NCBI GenBank assembly: GCA_964017195.1
Contig: OZ024891.1
Coordinates: 10,019,182 to 10,083,181, forward strand
Direction of reading: 5' to 3'
Length of the DNA: 64,000 nucleotides
From: Siderastrea radians
Taxonomy: Eukaryota; Cnidaria; Anthozoa; Scleractinia; Rhizangiidae
The notes below the pieces were generated by a model. That model searched no databases. It saw only the letters and a list, made by a program, of their open reading frames with translations, and was not told the origin of the DNA. This document shows, piece by piece, positions 34,214 to 42,511 of this stretch. Position numbers and translations under genes: made by a program. Position 1 is the first letter of the stretch; every line of letters starts with the position of its first letter.

Positions 34214-34585
34214 ATGGAGTCTGTGTGGTTGTGTTATGCGTGGGAGGGTTTGTTGTCCCTGGTGCAATGGCAATGCCATCAAGCCCTTTGCCAATTGTTA
34301 TATGACTACCAACCAGGTGAAAAAGTACCCATTCCCCCATGTCCCGAGGACACGCCTCCTCTTCAAGTCTTTGAAGAAACCCATGTGGACCTCAACTTGT
34401 ATCGATGGGTAGTGTTTGTGTTATGGTTAAAAGCCCACCCGAAAGCGTGGCGATGGTATCGAATCATTCAAAAGGCGCATCCCAACACCATCCCTCCCAT
34501 ACCGACCTTGTTGGATGAGTGTCAGAAAGTATGGCGCCTCGAAAGACCAAACGAACCAAACTCGATGTCTCGCAATCATGGTTGA
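34214..34585 (+). CDS. Hypothetical protein upstream of integrase
   Basis: 123 codons from MESVWLCYAWEGLLSLVQW. It is rich in Trp, aromatic and hydrophobic residues (YRWVVFVLWLKAHPKAWRWY) and has a cysteine-bearing N-terminal helix. There is no clear membrane segment longer than about 10 residues. It has its own TATA box and overlaps the integrase start by 55 bp in another frame, so co-transcription is likely. Family not recognised. Confidence 0.6.
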   Translation: MESVWLCYAWEGLLSLVQWQCHQALCQLLYDYQPGEKVPIPPCPEDTPPLQVFEETHVDLNLYRWVVFVLWLKAHPKAWRWYRIIQKAHPNTIPPIPTLLDECQKVWRLERPNEPNSMSRNHG

Positions 34586-35679
34586 CCCGTTACCACGATC
34601 CTCGAGCCCCCGGCAGTTTAGGAGGCGTGCAACGGTTTGCCAAGGCCCATCACCTCCCCTTGAAAAAAGCCCAACGCGTCTTGGAACGGGATTTGGCCTA
34701 CACGTTGCATAAACCTCGACGTCGTCGTTTTCCAACCTTGCCCGTGATTGTGGGAGGTTTAGATGATCAATGGGTTGCGGATTTGGTGGAAGTACAACCC
34801 TTGGCCAAGTATAATCGTGGCATTCGGTATTTACTGACGGTGTTGGATGTGTTGTCCAAATACGCGTGGGTGCAACCGTTGAAAGCCAAAACGGGGGTAG
34901 CCTTGGTCCATGCCTTTGACAAGATTTTGAAACAAGGAGGTCGACGTCCCAATCGATTGCAAACGGATAGAGGGAAGGAATTTTACAATCGCACGTTTCA
35001 ACGTTGGCTCGAGGAGCAAGGAATCCAGCATTTTTCTACCCAAGGGGATGCCAAAGCGAGTGTGGTGGAACGATTTAACCGGACCTTGAAAGAACGTTTG
35101 TACCGCTATTTCACCGCCGCCAACACGTTGAAATTTGACAATGTGTTACCCGAGTTGGTCCAAGGCTACAATGCCACACGTCATCGAAGTATTGGCATGG
35201 CCCCTCAAGACGTGACGTGGGAAAACGATGAAGCCGTGTGGAAACGCCTGTACGAGAAACGTTTGAAAGGAAAACGCTCGCAACCCAAATTCAAAGTAGG
35301 GGATCGTGTGCGTCTCAACAAGATTCATCGTACGTTTGAAAAAGGGTATTTACCCGGTTGGACCGAAGAAGTGTTTGTCGTGCATAGTGTGGTGCCGGGT
35401 CCTGTGCCCACCTACAAGTTTCGAGAATGGGATGACACGCCCGTCGATGGCACGTTTTACGACGCCGATTTACAAAAAGTGCACGTGTCCGATGTGTTTC
35501 GTATCGAAAAGGTACTTAAGCGTCAAAAAGATCGCCTGTTGGTCAAGTGGAAAGGGTGGCCGGACAAGTACAACAGTTGGATTGCTAGGGGAAACGTGAC
35601 CTCCCTCCGACCGCCCAAGCAAAAGAAAGAGACAAAACCCCCCAAGAACAACAGAGAGACAAGACGCCGACGCGACTAG
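34531..35679 (+). CDS. Polinton integrase with C-terminal chromodomain
   Basis: 382 codons from the ATG at 34531; the frame is also open slightly upstream from a GTG. A basic N-terminal region is followed by the RNase H-like rve core with the acidic triad D84 (VADLVEV), D146 (LQTDRGKEF) and E180 (ASVVERFNRT), the last two 33 residues apart. An SH3-like segment (FKVGDRVRLNK) and a chromodomain (DRLLVKWKGWPDKYNSWI, about 325-360) follow. The enzyme inserts the element with a 6-bp stagger, consistent with the ctcatg duplications. The chromodomain suggests targeting to methylated histone tails. Catalytic residues and frame are intact. Confidence 0.95.
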   Translation: MAPRKTKRTKLDVSQSWLTRYHDPRAPGSLGGVQRFAKAHHLPLKKAQRVLERDLAYTLHKPRRRRFPTLPVIVGGLDDQWVADLVEVQPLAKYNRGIRYLLTVLDVLSKYAWVQPLKAKTGVALVHAFDKILKQGGRRPNRLQTDRGKEFYNRTFQRWLEEQGIQHFSTQGDAKASVVERFNRTLKERLYRYFTAANTLKFDNVLPELVQGYNATRHRSIGMAPQDVTWENDEAVWKRLYEKRLKGKRSQPKFKVGDRVRLNKIHRTFEKGYLPGWTEEVFVVHSVVPGPVPTYKFREWDDTPVDGTFYDADLQKVHVSDVFRIEKVLKRQKDRLLVKWKGWPDKYNSWIARGNVTSLRPPKQKKETKPPKNNRETRRRRD

Positions 35680-35685
35680 ACAGGC

Positions 35686-36726
35686 ATGACGTTCGTCCCC
35701 CACACCTCGTTTTACGTGACGTTGATGAGTCATGCGAGTACCAAGGAGTTTCCTGAGAACAAACCCCATCAGTTCAGAAACCGGTTGCCCAAACCCATTA
35801 GATTTATGGGCAAAGGATGGATGGTAGGGATGGTGAGTTTGTCCTTACCTTCCATTCCCACCGTGGGGGAAGATTTTGTCGGCAACGCCGAGCCTCTGCT
35901 GTACGTACGATGGCACGAACGGGTGTATGACAAAGACGATCAAGGGGACGACGTGTGGTTCCATGAACGGCGCGAACTCACCCTAAGGGGTCAAGACATG
36001 AAAAAGGAGATGGCCTCGTCGCCGACGGGATGGCACTTTTTTCATCAAGTGGTGTACCGTTACGAGCAAGAACGTGCTAAACGAACCCAACCCAAAAACA
36101 AATGGACAGAGAACGATGGCCTCAAGTTGTACCCCACCTTTGAATGGACCTCGGAAGGGGATTTGTTGTTGAATACCAAGCAAGTGGATTACAAACGACA
36201 AGTTGCGCACGTGTCATGGGGCAAAAGCTTGGCCCTGAAAATGGGATGGATCGAACAAGTGTCTCCCGGGACCTATCGATTGGGCCCGAATCTCTTGCCA
36301 GAATTTCAAGGCATGTCCACCATTCCCACCCCAACGGATGTCCGCGATACCGGCAACAAGCCCATCTTTTGGAAAGTGGAGGGGGAGTATGTGAAGTTGA
36401 GTCTATCGTGCCCTTGGCGGTTTGTGAATGTGAATGACAAATTTCGTCTCTCGTCGGAATTTCCTTCGACGCGTCCCTTGCACGTGTATTGCAATGTGGG
36501 CACCAGCAGCATGGTGGGTGGTCGCATTACGGATCTCTTACGAGAAATCAAGTACCATCCCCAAGAAACCACGCACTTTGAACCTCGCCATATTCAATAT
36601 GTCCCGGTACGCAACGAAGTGGTGGAAATCGTGGAAACCCAGATGGCCGAAACCAATGGGGATCTGGTCCAATTTGGCGAAGGACATACCATCCTGACCC
36701 TGCACTTTAAAAGGGAGGTGGTGTAA
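35686..36726 (+). CDS. Minor-capsid-like protein, 'SFYVTL' family, paralogue 1
   Basis: 346 codons, starting 7 bp after the integrase stop. The N-terminus TSFYVTLMSHAS, E-F-P-E-N-K-P and FRNRLPKPIRFMGKGW fits the conserved start of Polinton minor capsid (penton-like) proteins: a beta strand, F-P-x-N, then L-P-x-P-(I/L)-x-L. Further landmarks are WGKSLALKMGW and, near the C-terminus, GRITDLLREIKYHPQE and HTILTLHFKR. It is homologous along its length to 36749-37798 and more distantly to the minus-strand gene at 46061-47113. Likely a penton/minor capsid component; the frame is intact. Confidence 0.7.
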   Translation: MTFVPHTSFYVTLMSHASTKEFPENKPHQFRNRLPKPIRFMGKGWMVGMVSLSLPSIPTVGEDFVGNAEPLLYVRWHERVYDKDDQGDDVWFHERRELTLRGQDMKKEMASSPTGWHFFHQVVYRYEQERAKRTQPKNKWTENDGLKLYPTFEWTSEGDLLLNTKQVDYKRQVAHVSWGKSLALKMGWIEQVSPGTYRLGPNLLPEFQGMSTIPTPTDVRDTGNKPIFWKVEGEYVKLSLSCPWRFVNVNDKFRLSSEFPSTRPLHVYCNVGTSSMVGGRITDLLREIKYHPQETTHFEPRHIQYVPVRNEVVEIVETQMAETNGDLVQFGEGHTILTLHFKREVV

Positions 36727-36748
36727 AGAAAGAAAGAAAGAAGACAGG

Positions 36749-37798
36749 ATGTCGTTCTACGTGACGTTACCGAGTCATGCCAACCGACATGAATTTCCCA
36801 ACAACCAAGCCAATGCGTTCAAGATTCGGTTACCGCAACCGTTACGGTTACCCGGGGGTGGTTGGCAAGTGGGTTTGAGTGCCATTTCCTTACCGGATAC
36901 GCACGTCAATTTGTACGACTTGGTGCAAAAAGATGGGTACATCATGTCAACGTCCTGGGACCAAACCTATCCCAAACCGGGGGCAAAAGACGGGGAAATG
37001 GTCGCGCGAACAGACACGGCTCAGACCCTCATCAATGACATTCAACATTTGGATTGGGTGGTGGATGGGGTGAGTTTCATGAAAGCCACCATAACCCACT
37101 TGGAACAACGACGCAAGGAAACGGCGATTCAAGGTGGCCGTTTTACCAACGATCAAGGCATACACATGTACGTCAAGTTTCGTTGGGAAGGGGACGATCT
37201 GTTCATCGACAACACCAATGTCTGCCATTGTGACAACGACACGCCAGCCCTGGCCATCTACACCAAGTTAGCTGTCAAGATGGGATGGTTACGTAAAATT
37301 AGCAGTGGTTTGATTTTGGGACCTAACTTACAGCAAGAATTCATGGGTGATCAAATCCCCAACATGAAAGAACCCGTTGGCAACGATTAGAAAGATTTGA
37401 ACGACGATCAGCACAACCCGGTCTTTTGGACGGTGCGTTCTTTTTTACCGGATCATTTACAATTGAGTATGAGTTGTAGTTGGCGTTTCACCAACTTGAA
37501 TGTGGCGTTTCGTTCGGTGGTGGGCGACCCCTCGCGATCGTTGCACGTGTACTCGGACGTGGCAGGCAGTATGATGGTCGGCAATCGCGTGACCGATTTG
37601 TTGCGTGAAATCCATTACAAGCGGGAAGGCAGAGGCACCATGTACTTTGAACCATTGCACATTCATTACCTACCGCTTCGCAATGAAGTGATGGAAATCA
37701 TTCAAATGCAAGTCACCGAAACGTCTGGCACCGAGGATGAGTTGGTCAAGTTTGGCAAAGGCAACACCCTGGTCACCTTGCACTTCAAAAAGGCATAA
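36749..37798 (+). pseudogene. Minor-capsid-like protein, paralogue 2, with in-frame amber stop
   Basis: Starts MSFYVTLPSHANRHEFPNNQ and aligns with paralogue 1 throughout (LAVKMGWLRKISSG; GNRVTDLLREIHYKREG; GNTLVTLHFKKA). A TAG at 37388-37390, in the same frame, splits it into 213 codons and about 135 codons. The frame on both sides is otherwise clean, so the stop is probably a single recent change. Stop-codon readthrough is an unlikely alternative. Upstream, 'aaagaaagaaagaaag' separates it from paralogue 1. Confidence 0.75.
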
Positions 37799-37831
37799 AA
37801 AGCAAAGGGAAAAGGGGATAGTCCGTCAAAG

Positions 37832-38023
37832 ATGCCAAAGACAAGAGCACGTCGAAGACGAAGAAGGCAACGAGGCGGTCTCTTGCCGCTCGCTGCTCTC
37901 GTGCCAGCCTTGATGGCCGTGGGGAAAGCCGCCGCGTTGGGAGCGGTGGGTGGTGCGGCGGGTTACGGGGGCAAAAAAGCCATGGAAGCAGCGACCACTC
38001 GGAAGAAAAAGAAAGGCCGATGA
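37832..38023 (+). CDS. Small basic virion-type peptide with Q-x-G-G site
   Basis: 63 codons: an Arg-rich leader, then QRGG (residues 13-16), a hydrophobic Ala/Gly-rich helix (LVPALMAVGKAAALGAVGGA) and a basic tail. Basic leader, di-glycine and hydrophobic helix recall adenovirus core or membrane-active precursor peptides cut by the viral protease. CATAAAAAG at 37793 may be the TATA element. The peptide at 42789 has the same plan, including the L-V-P-A pattern after the site. Confidence 0.65.
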   Translation: MPKTRARRRRRRQRGGLLPLAALVPALMAVGKAAALGAVGGAAGYGGKKAMEAATTRKKKKGR

Positions 38024-38026
38024 CGG

Positions 38027-38035
38027 TATAAAAAG
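38027..38035 (+). promoter_or_regulatory. TATA box upstream of 38088
   Basis: TATAAAAAG lies 61 bp before the ATG at 38088, immediately after the stop of the previous gene. Confidence 0.65.
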
Positions 38036-38087
38036 ACAAAAGGATCACGGGAAGCATAGACATTGCTGAAGAGCAAAGAAGACAACC

Positions 38088-38414
38088 ATGCGTGGGGGAA
38101 GTTTGACACGATTTCGTACGGACGAGTGGTATGATCAACACGGCAACGGGTTGATGAGGGAGGTCATGCGTGGAGGTCTCCAAGGCCTTAAAAGGACTCG
38201 AAATCCCTTGAAACTGCCTAGTAATACCGTGCGTGGTTTAAAAGCCGGGTTATCACGCGGTGTCAAACGCAAAGCCGAAGACGTCATCAAAAAAGAAATC
38301 ACCAAACAAGCCAAGAAAGCGTTGAATCAGAAGAACGTGAAAGACGCCGTGCGTGTGGCCAGTGCCTTGTTTCCCAAACAAGTCAAACAAGCGCGAGATA
38401 TTTTTGGAGTGTGA
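38088..38414 (+). CDS. Basic core-type protein with M-R-G-G sites
   Basis: 108 codons, Lys/Arg-rich, mostly helical in the second half (RGVKRKAEDVIKKEITKQAK). MRGG occurs at residues 1-4 and again at 27-30. M-x-G-G fits the known adenain consensus (M/I/L)-x-G-G, and the encoded protease is adenain-like, so the second site may be a real cleavage point. Its charge and length suggest a DNA-condensing core protein; this is inference. Own TATA box 61 bp upstream. Confidence 0.6.
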   Translation: MRGGSLTRFRTDEWYDQHGNGLMREVMRGGLQGLKRTRNPLKLPSNTVRGLKAGLSRGVKRKAEDVIKKEITKQAKKALNQKNVKDAVRVASALFPKQVKQARDIFGV

Positions 38415-38416
38415 AC

Positions 38417-38644
38417 ATGGATCCCGTGCCTTCGCGACCTCGACGGATTCGTAGTGATCGAGGTTTGTCTCAATGGGGAGGTGCTTTTTGGAAACTCGTG
38501 CGACGACAACGTGGTGGCTGGTTGAGTCCCGAGGTGATGAGAGTGCCCGGGTTTGATTTGGCGCAACTATTGACGCGACGACGACGCTATAAAAACCCCT
38601 CACGACGACAGGGTGCCACCACTCGACGACGACGACGACGTTAA
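38417..38644 (+). CDS. Small basic virion-type protein with two Q-x-G-G sites
   Basis: 75 codons from the ATG at 38417, two bases after the stop of the preceding gene. The Arg-rich leader leads to QWGG (residues 19-22), a short linker, then QRGG (31-34). It ends in a run of arginines. The TATA box for the major capsid gene (38588-38595) lies inside its coding sequence. Likely a packaged basic protein matured by the protease. Confidence 0.6.
   Translation: MDPVPSRPRRIRSDRGLSQWGGAFWKLVRRQRGGWLSPEVMRVPGFDLAQLLTRRRRYKNPSRRQGATTRRRRRR
38588..38595 (+). promoter_or_regulatory. TATA box of the major capsid gene
   Basis: TATAAAAA lies inside the upstream ORF, 59 bp before the capsid ATG at 38647. 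Confidence 0.65.
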
Positions 38645-38646
38645 CC

Positions 38647-40074
38647 ATGCCGAATGTTATGTCACGCGTGGCACCCCCTACCTACTCTGAAGGGGCTGCC
38701 CCCGCTCACCCACGTTCCGAAGGGACCGTGAATTCGGCGTTACGGATTTTCAAGGTGCCTCCGACCGACATTAGCATCAATGCCTATCGCATGGTCACCA
38801 TCCAACCCACCACCACGGGCATCAATCCCATGGAATTCATTGTGCCAGGGTTGGACGATTTTGTGGATTTGGGACGCAGTTACTTTACCATGGAATTGAG
38901 ATTACAGAAGAGTACGAACGATAACTTGGTGGCCAATCAGAAATTGTGGCCCGTCAATAATTTGGCCCATTCCATCATCAAACAAATTGACTTGCAGTTG
39001 AATGGCACGTTGATCAGTCCTCAATCCGACACCTATCATTACAAAGCTTACCTGGAAACCTTGCTGAATTATGACCGAGAAGATGGCAAGACCGTGCTAG
39101 GACCCCAAGGCTGGTTCAATCAAGTGGATTCCCCACCCCAATGGACCGCCACCAACACAGACTATGGCACACCTGATACCGCCTATAACGCTCTCAGTGC
39201 CAATCACAAAGGAGCCTTGGCCGCCATGGTAGCCGAAACCGCCAAGTATGCTGGAGGTGTTACCCACAGTCTGGTGTTTACCCCGCACCTGGAAGTGTTT
39301 CACACTGGCAAACTGTTGGTGCCAGGGATAGAAATCAAGATGAAATTTCATTTCAATGGCCCGAACCTCTTTTTGAATGGAGTGGCTCTGGCTGGCCGTT
39401 TGATGGAAGGCGATGTCAAACTACGGTTTCATCTCTGTCAACTGCGTTTGAATGACGCCATCTACAGGAGTTTGTCTGAAAAAAGACACAATGAAGGGGC
39501 CATCGCTACCTACCCCACCGTCCGCAGTGAAATCCGGACCTTTAGCATGCAAGGCAACCTGGTCCGCTTTGATATCCCCAACCTGTTTCAAAACAGAGTG
39601 CCTGACCGATTGATTGTGGGGTTAGTGGACAGCCGCGCCTTCAATGGTGATGTGACCCGAGATCCCTTCTGTTTCCAGAAATTTGGGCTGACCTCCATTA
39701 AACAGATTGTCAAAGGAGAAGAATACCCTTATGAAACCCTGCAGTTGGTGAACGACAATGGCACCCGAGATAATCTAGGGTACTTCCGTTTTCTGCAAGC
39801 CAGTGGCGCCTGGTGTAAAAAGAAAGGCAATATGGTAGAACTGCTCGATTGGGGCCAAGCTAAAAATTGTACCTTGTACATGTTTGACAATGTAGCCAAT
39901 GGATGTGCCGACAGTCAAACCCTCAACCCCAAGCAAAGTGGAGATTTACAACTCAGCTTGGAATTTGGAGCCGCGCCCAATACCAATATAACCGTGCTCG
40001 TGTATGGTGAATTTGAGAACTTGCTGGAGATTGACCGCAACGGAGCTGTGTTGTATAACATTTACCAGCACTAA
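38647..40074 (+). CDS. Major capsid protein (double jelly-roll hexon)
   Basis: 475 codons, the usual length for Polinton/adintovirus hexons. Recognisable segments are FKVPPTDISINAYRMVTIQP near the N-terminus, IEFIVPG-type strands (MEFIVPGLDDFVDLGRSYF), IIKQIDLQLNGTLISPQSDT with YHYKAYLETLLNY, and the later strands LVRFDIPNLFQNRVPDRLIV and NNGTRDNLGYF-type loops. In this group two stacked eight-stranded barrels form pseudo-hexameric capsomers. The frame has no break. It is followed within 6 bp by the protease gene, so the two are probably co-transcribed. Confidence 0.9.
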   Translation: MPNVMSRVAPPTYSEGAAPAHPRSEGTVNSALRIFKVPPTDISINAYRMVTIQPTTTGINPMEFIVPGLDDFVDLGRSYFTMELRLQKSTNDNLVANQKLWPVNNLAHSIIKQIDLQLNGTLISPQSDTYHYKAYLETLLNYDREDGKTVLGPQGWFNQVDSPPQWTATNTDYGTPDTAYNALSANHKGALAAMVAETAKYAGGVTHSLVFTPHLEVFHTGKLLVPGIEIKMKFHFNGPNLFLNGVALAGRLMEGDVKLRFHLCQLRLNDAIYRSLSEKRHNEGAIATYPTVRSEIRTFSMQGNLVRFDIPNLFQNRVPDRLIVGLVDSRAFNGDVTRDPFCFQKFGLTSIKQIVKGEEYPYETLQLVNDNGTRDNLGYFRFLQASGAWCKKKGNMVELLDWGQAKNCTLYMFDNVANGCADSQTLNPKQSGDLQLSLEFGAAPNTNITVLVYGEFENLLEIDRNGAVLYNIYQH

Positions 40075-40079
40075 AGAAG

Positions 40080-40616
40080 ATGGAACAAGTGGCCTTGAAT
40101 AATGTGCAGTTGGATTATTTAGCCCGCGACGACCCCCAATTGAAACCTGTCTTTTACGGGACGGTGGCCTGTGATCGTTTACCCAAGAGTCCTGTCAAGA
40201 CCCAACCCCAAGGCTACATTGTCAACACCGACCCCCACGATCAACCGGGACAACATTGGTTAGCGGTATGGACCGATCAGAACGTGTGTGAAGTCCTCGA
40301 CAGTTATGCCTTGCCGTTGGAAACGTACGTGCAAGCCGCCCCGTTGCGAGAATGGATTGTCCAACATTGGAAGTACGTGGTGACCAATGGCAAGTCCTTG
40401 CAAGCCATCTATAGCAAGAGTTGTGGCGATTATGCCTTGTTGTACTTGAAAGCCAAAGCCCGTGGACGCACCTTGCAAGAGTTCTTAAATGAGTTTTCCG
40501 ATCATGATTATGTAAGCAATGACCATCAAGCCGGTCAACGCCTCAAACAATGGATTGTAGGCCAAGAAGAGAGATGGTACCAAATCTGTTGTAGTCCGTA
40601 TCATCAATGTTGTTAA
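40080..40616 (+). CDS. Adenain/Ulp1-type cysteine protease
   Basis: 178 codons. The catalytic set reads H59 (PGQHWLAVW), D74 (EVLDSYAL), Q108 and C115 (SKSCGDYALLYL); the seven-residue Q-to-C spacing matches adenain. Such proteases process virion precursors after di-glycine motifs during maturation. Several short proteins in this element have Q-x-G-G or M-R-G-G sequences after a basic leader and are obvious candidate substrates. The frame is intact; the stop overlaps an AATAAA poly-A signal (40616-40621). Confidence 0.9.
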   Translation: MEQVALNNVQLDYLARDDPQLKPVFYGTVACDRLPKSPVKTQPQGYIVNTDPHDQPGQHWLAVWTDQNVCEVLDSYALPLETYVQAAPLREWIVQHWKYVVTNGKSLQAIYSKSCGDYALLYLKAKARGRTLQEFLNEFSDHDYVSNDHQAGQRLKQWIVGQEERWYQICCSPYHQCC

Positions 40617-40621
40617 ATAAA
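40616..40621 (+). terminator. Poly-A signal after the protease gene
   Basis: AATAAA overlaps the TAA stop codon of the protease ORF, suggesting that the capsid-protease transcript ends just before the tRNA-like cassette. Confidence 0.55.
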
Positions 40622-40657
40622 AAGAGTTAAAAAACAGTTGTTTTTGTTGTGTCCTAT

Positions 40658-40764
40658 CCAAACGTAGCTCAGTCGGTAGAGCCTTGGATCCCCGAAAAAA
40701 CAGGTGTTGGGGGTCGTGCGTGGGTTCGAGTCACACCGACTCCATAAAAAGGTGCCTTTTTTTT
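40658..40764 (+). tRNA. tRNA-like, pol III-type cassette (probably not a canonical tRNA)
   Basis: An A box (TAGCTCAGTCGGTAGAG, 40665-40681) forms a perfect GCTC/GAGC D-stem. A B box (GGTTCGAGTC, 40723-40732) sits in a T-arm with four of five pairs. An encoded CCA-like end (ctcca, 40740-40744) and a T8 run (40757-40764) follow. About 41 bases separate the boxes, including a possible cccc/gggg stem. The acceptor stem hardly pairs and no proper anticodon arm can be drawn, so this may be a tRNA-derived small RNA, a captured pseudogene or a pol III promoter. It lies exactly between the protease poly-A signal and the ATPase ATG. Confidence 0.55.
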
Positions 40765-40785
40765 GTCAGTGTCTTAGTCCTCATC

Positions 40786-41460
40786 ATGCAAACTGGGAAA
40801 CCGTTTCGTTTTCATACCCCGTCCAGTATTTTGGTAGTGGGACCCTCGGGATGTGGCAAAACCGTGTTTACGGAAAAACTCTTGTTAGAGAACCCAGACT
40901 TGTTTGACACCCCACCGACTCAACTGCATTACTGTTATGGGGCCTGGCAAGATCGATTTCGAGGCATGCAAGATCGTGGGGTAATATTTCACGAAGGGAT
41001 TCCCGATCATGACGCCTTGGTGCAATGGTTTCCTCCCGGGCGTAAAGGAGTGATGGTCTTGGATGATTTGATGGACGAAGGGAGTCAGGATAAACGCGTG
41101 TTGGATTTATTCACCAAACATTCGCATCATCAAGGTGTGACGGTGTTGTATTTGTGCCAAGACATGTTTCCCGTGGGCCGATATGCCAAAAGTATATCCC
41201 GCAATGCCCATTACATCGTGGCGTTCAAGAACCCCCGAGATCAATTGGGGGTGCGCAACGTGTTGCTTCAATCGTTTCCTACCACTTGGAAAGACAGTTT
41301 GGAAACCTTTCATCAGGCCACCACACGACCGTATGGCTATTTGGTGTTGGATTTGCACCCGGCCTCGTCCGATCAACAACGTTTGTTGAGTCACGTCTTA
41401 AAAGACGAAGGATGGACCTGCACGTATCAAAAACGTCGCAGTGATCAGGATGTCAAGTAA
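40786..41460 (+). CDS. FtsK/HerA-type genome packaging ATPase
   Basis: 224 codons from MQTGKPFRFHTPSSI. The frame is open further upstream, but that part runs over the tRNA-like cassette, so the ATG at 40786 is chosen. The Walker A motif is GPSGCGKT (19-26); Walker B is VMVLDD (89-94). CQDMFPVGRYAKSISRNAHY further on fits the sensor region of the A32-like family. This ATPase pumps DNA into the preformed capsid in adintoviruses and virophages. The frame is intact. CATAAAAAGG at 40743 could be its TATA element. Confidence 0.9.
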   Translation: MQTGKPFRFHTPSSILVVGPSGCGKTVFTEKLLLENPDLFDTPPTQLHYCYGAWQDRFRGMQDRGVIFHEGIPDHDALVQWFPPGRKGVMVLDDLMDEGSQDKRVLDLFTKHSHHQGVTVLYLCQDMFPVGRYAKSISRNAHYIVAFKNPRDQLGVRNVLLQSFPTTWKDSLETFHQATTRPYGYLVLDLHPASSDQQRLLSHVLKDEGWTCTYQKRRSDQDVK

Positions 41461-41597
41461 AAGATTGCCTCCCCTCATTGTGTTGGATTTGTTGGGAGAT
41501 GCCAAGTAGACGATTACCAAGTAGAAGGTTGAAGGGATTGGCTCCCCCGTTGTTTTGGATTTGTTGGGAAAAAATTGTTGGTGATTATTTTCATAGC

Positions 41598-41804
41598 ATG
41601 CGTTTGGACGACATGGATTACCAGACCATGCAAGAGGTATATAATTTGGTTCGAAACCGACGAGGCAAATCTATTGACCGTTTAATCGATCGTTACAACG
41701 AAACGTATTTTCGTGAACTGGTGTGGACCTTAGAAGATCGAGCATGGCAGTTGATAATGCATCCCGACGTCCTTCGCAAGCTTACGCAACCGTTTCACCT
41801 GTAG
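41598..41804 (+). CDS. Small helical hypothetical protein
   Basis: 68 codons from MRLDDMDYQTMQEVYNLV. The frame is open upstream to 41478, but that part is repetitive and unlike protein. Predicted helical, charged, without cysteines. The end overlaps the start of the two-helix membrane protein by 61 bp in another frame. Family unknown. Confidence 0.5.
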   Translation: MRLDDMDYQTMQEVYNLVRNRRGKSIDRLIDRYNETYFRELVWTLEDRAWQLIMHPDVLRKLTQPFHL

Positions 41805-42511
41805 GGGTAGGCACCACCATGACTTCCCAAAAAGAAAAAACCGTGGTATCCTTGCTGAATGGACCGTTGTCCAGAAGCCACGGTGAAAAATTCAAACCGG
41901 AACTTTTGCAACGCATGGATTCCTTGTATGCCTTTTACCACAAACAGTGGTGGTGTTATCGGAAAATGCTGAATCATTTCAAGTTTGTCAACGCCTTGTT
42001 CAATGGCTTGGCATTACTCCTGATGGCGGCGGGCATGATTGCCGGACCCCTCTTGGAAAACAGTACGTTGGTGGCGTGTTTGGCGGCCGTGGGTACGGTG
42101 GTCAAAGGATGGAACGATTTTAAACAATACCGGTTAAAAGTGACCATGAGTCGGTTTGCGTTTACCACGTATGCCAAAGCCTTGACCGAATTGAAAACCC
42201 ACGTGCGTGGTGTTCCCTTGGAGGACCTGGAAAGGTTTTTGATCAAGATGCAAACGTTGGATGATACCATTGTGGATTTCACCCCTCCGTTACCCAAACG
42301 ATGTGTGCAAGATTACCATCGTCGTTTTGTGTACCAACCCGTGGAAGCGCCATGTTACGTGGATGGATGTGCTCGTCCCTTCATGTCGAAAAGCTATTGG
42401 ACGGAAAAGGATAAAAAGCCGCCCCCCTCCAGTCCCACACTCCTAGAACCATGGCCGTCCGACGAAAAAGAACCACCCAAAGAAAACGACGTCAACGAGG
42501 AGGGGCATTAA
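41744..42511 (+). CDS. Two-helix membrane protein, SLATT-like topology
   Basis: 255 codons from the ATG at 41744; a second ATG at 41819, after the previous gene's stop, is equally possible. An N-terminal helix (LYAFYHKQWWCYRKMLNHFK) leads into two closely spaced hydrophobic segments (about residues 81-101 and 106-122, joined by a short turn), then a long charged helical part (YAKALTELKTHVRGVPLEDL) and a Pro-rich acidic tail. This order resembles bacterial SLATT pore-type effectors, which work with SLOG-domain partners; a SLOG protein is encoded at 30899-31621. Homology is not shown; a membrane-attachment or egress role is equally possible. Confidence 0.6.
   Translation: MAVDNASRRPSQAYATVSPVGVGTTMTSQKEKTVVSLLNGPLSRSHGEKFKPELLQRMDSLYAFYHKQWWCYRKMLNHFKFVNALFNGLALLLMAAGMIAGPLLENSTLVACLAAVGTVVKGWNDFKQYRLKVTMSRFAFTTYAKALTELKTHVRGVPLEDLERFLIKMQTLDDTIVDFTPPLPKRCVQDYHRRFVYQPVEAPCYVDGCARPFMSKSYWTEKDKKPPPSSPTLLEPWPSDEKEPPKENDVNEEGH

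Noticed and set aside
40684..40785. N-terminal extension of the packaging ATPase
   Set aside because: The extra 34 codons begin at a non-ATG codon and run over the tRNA-like cassette and T-run. The ATG at 40786 directly precedes the conserved ATPase start.
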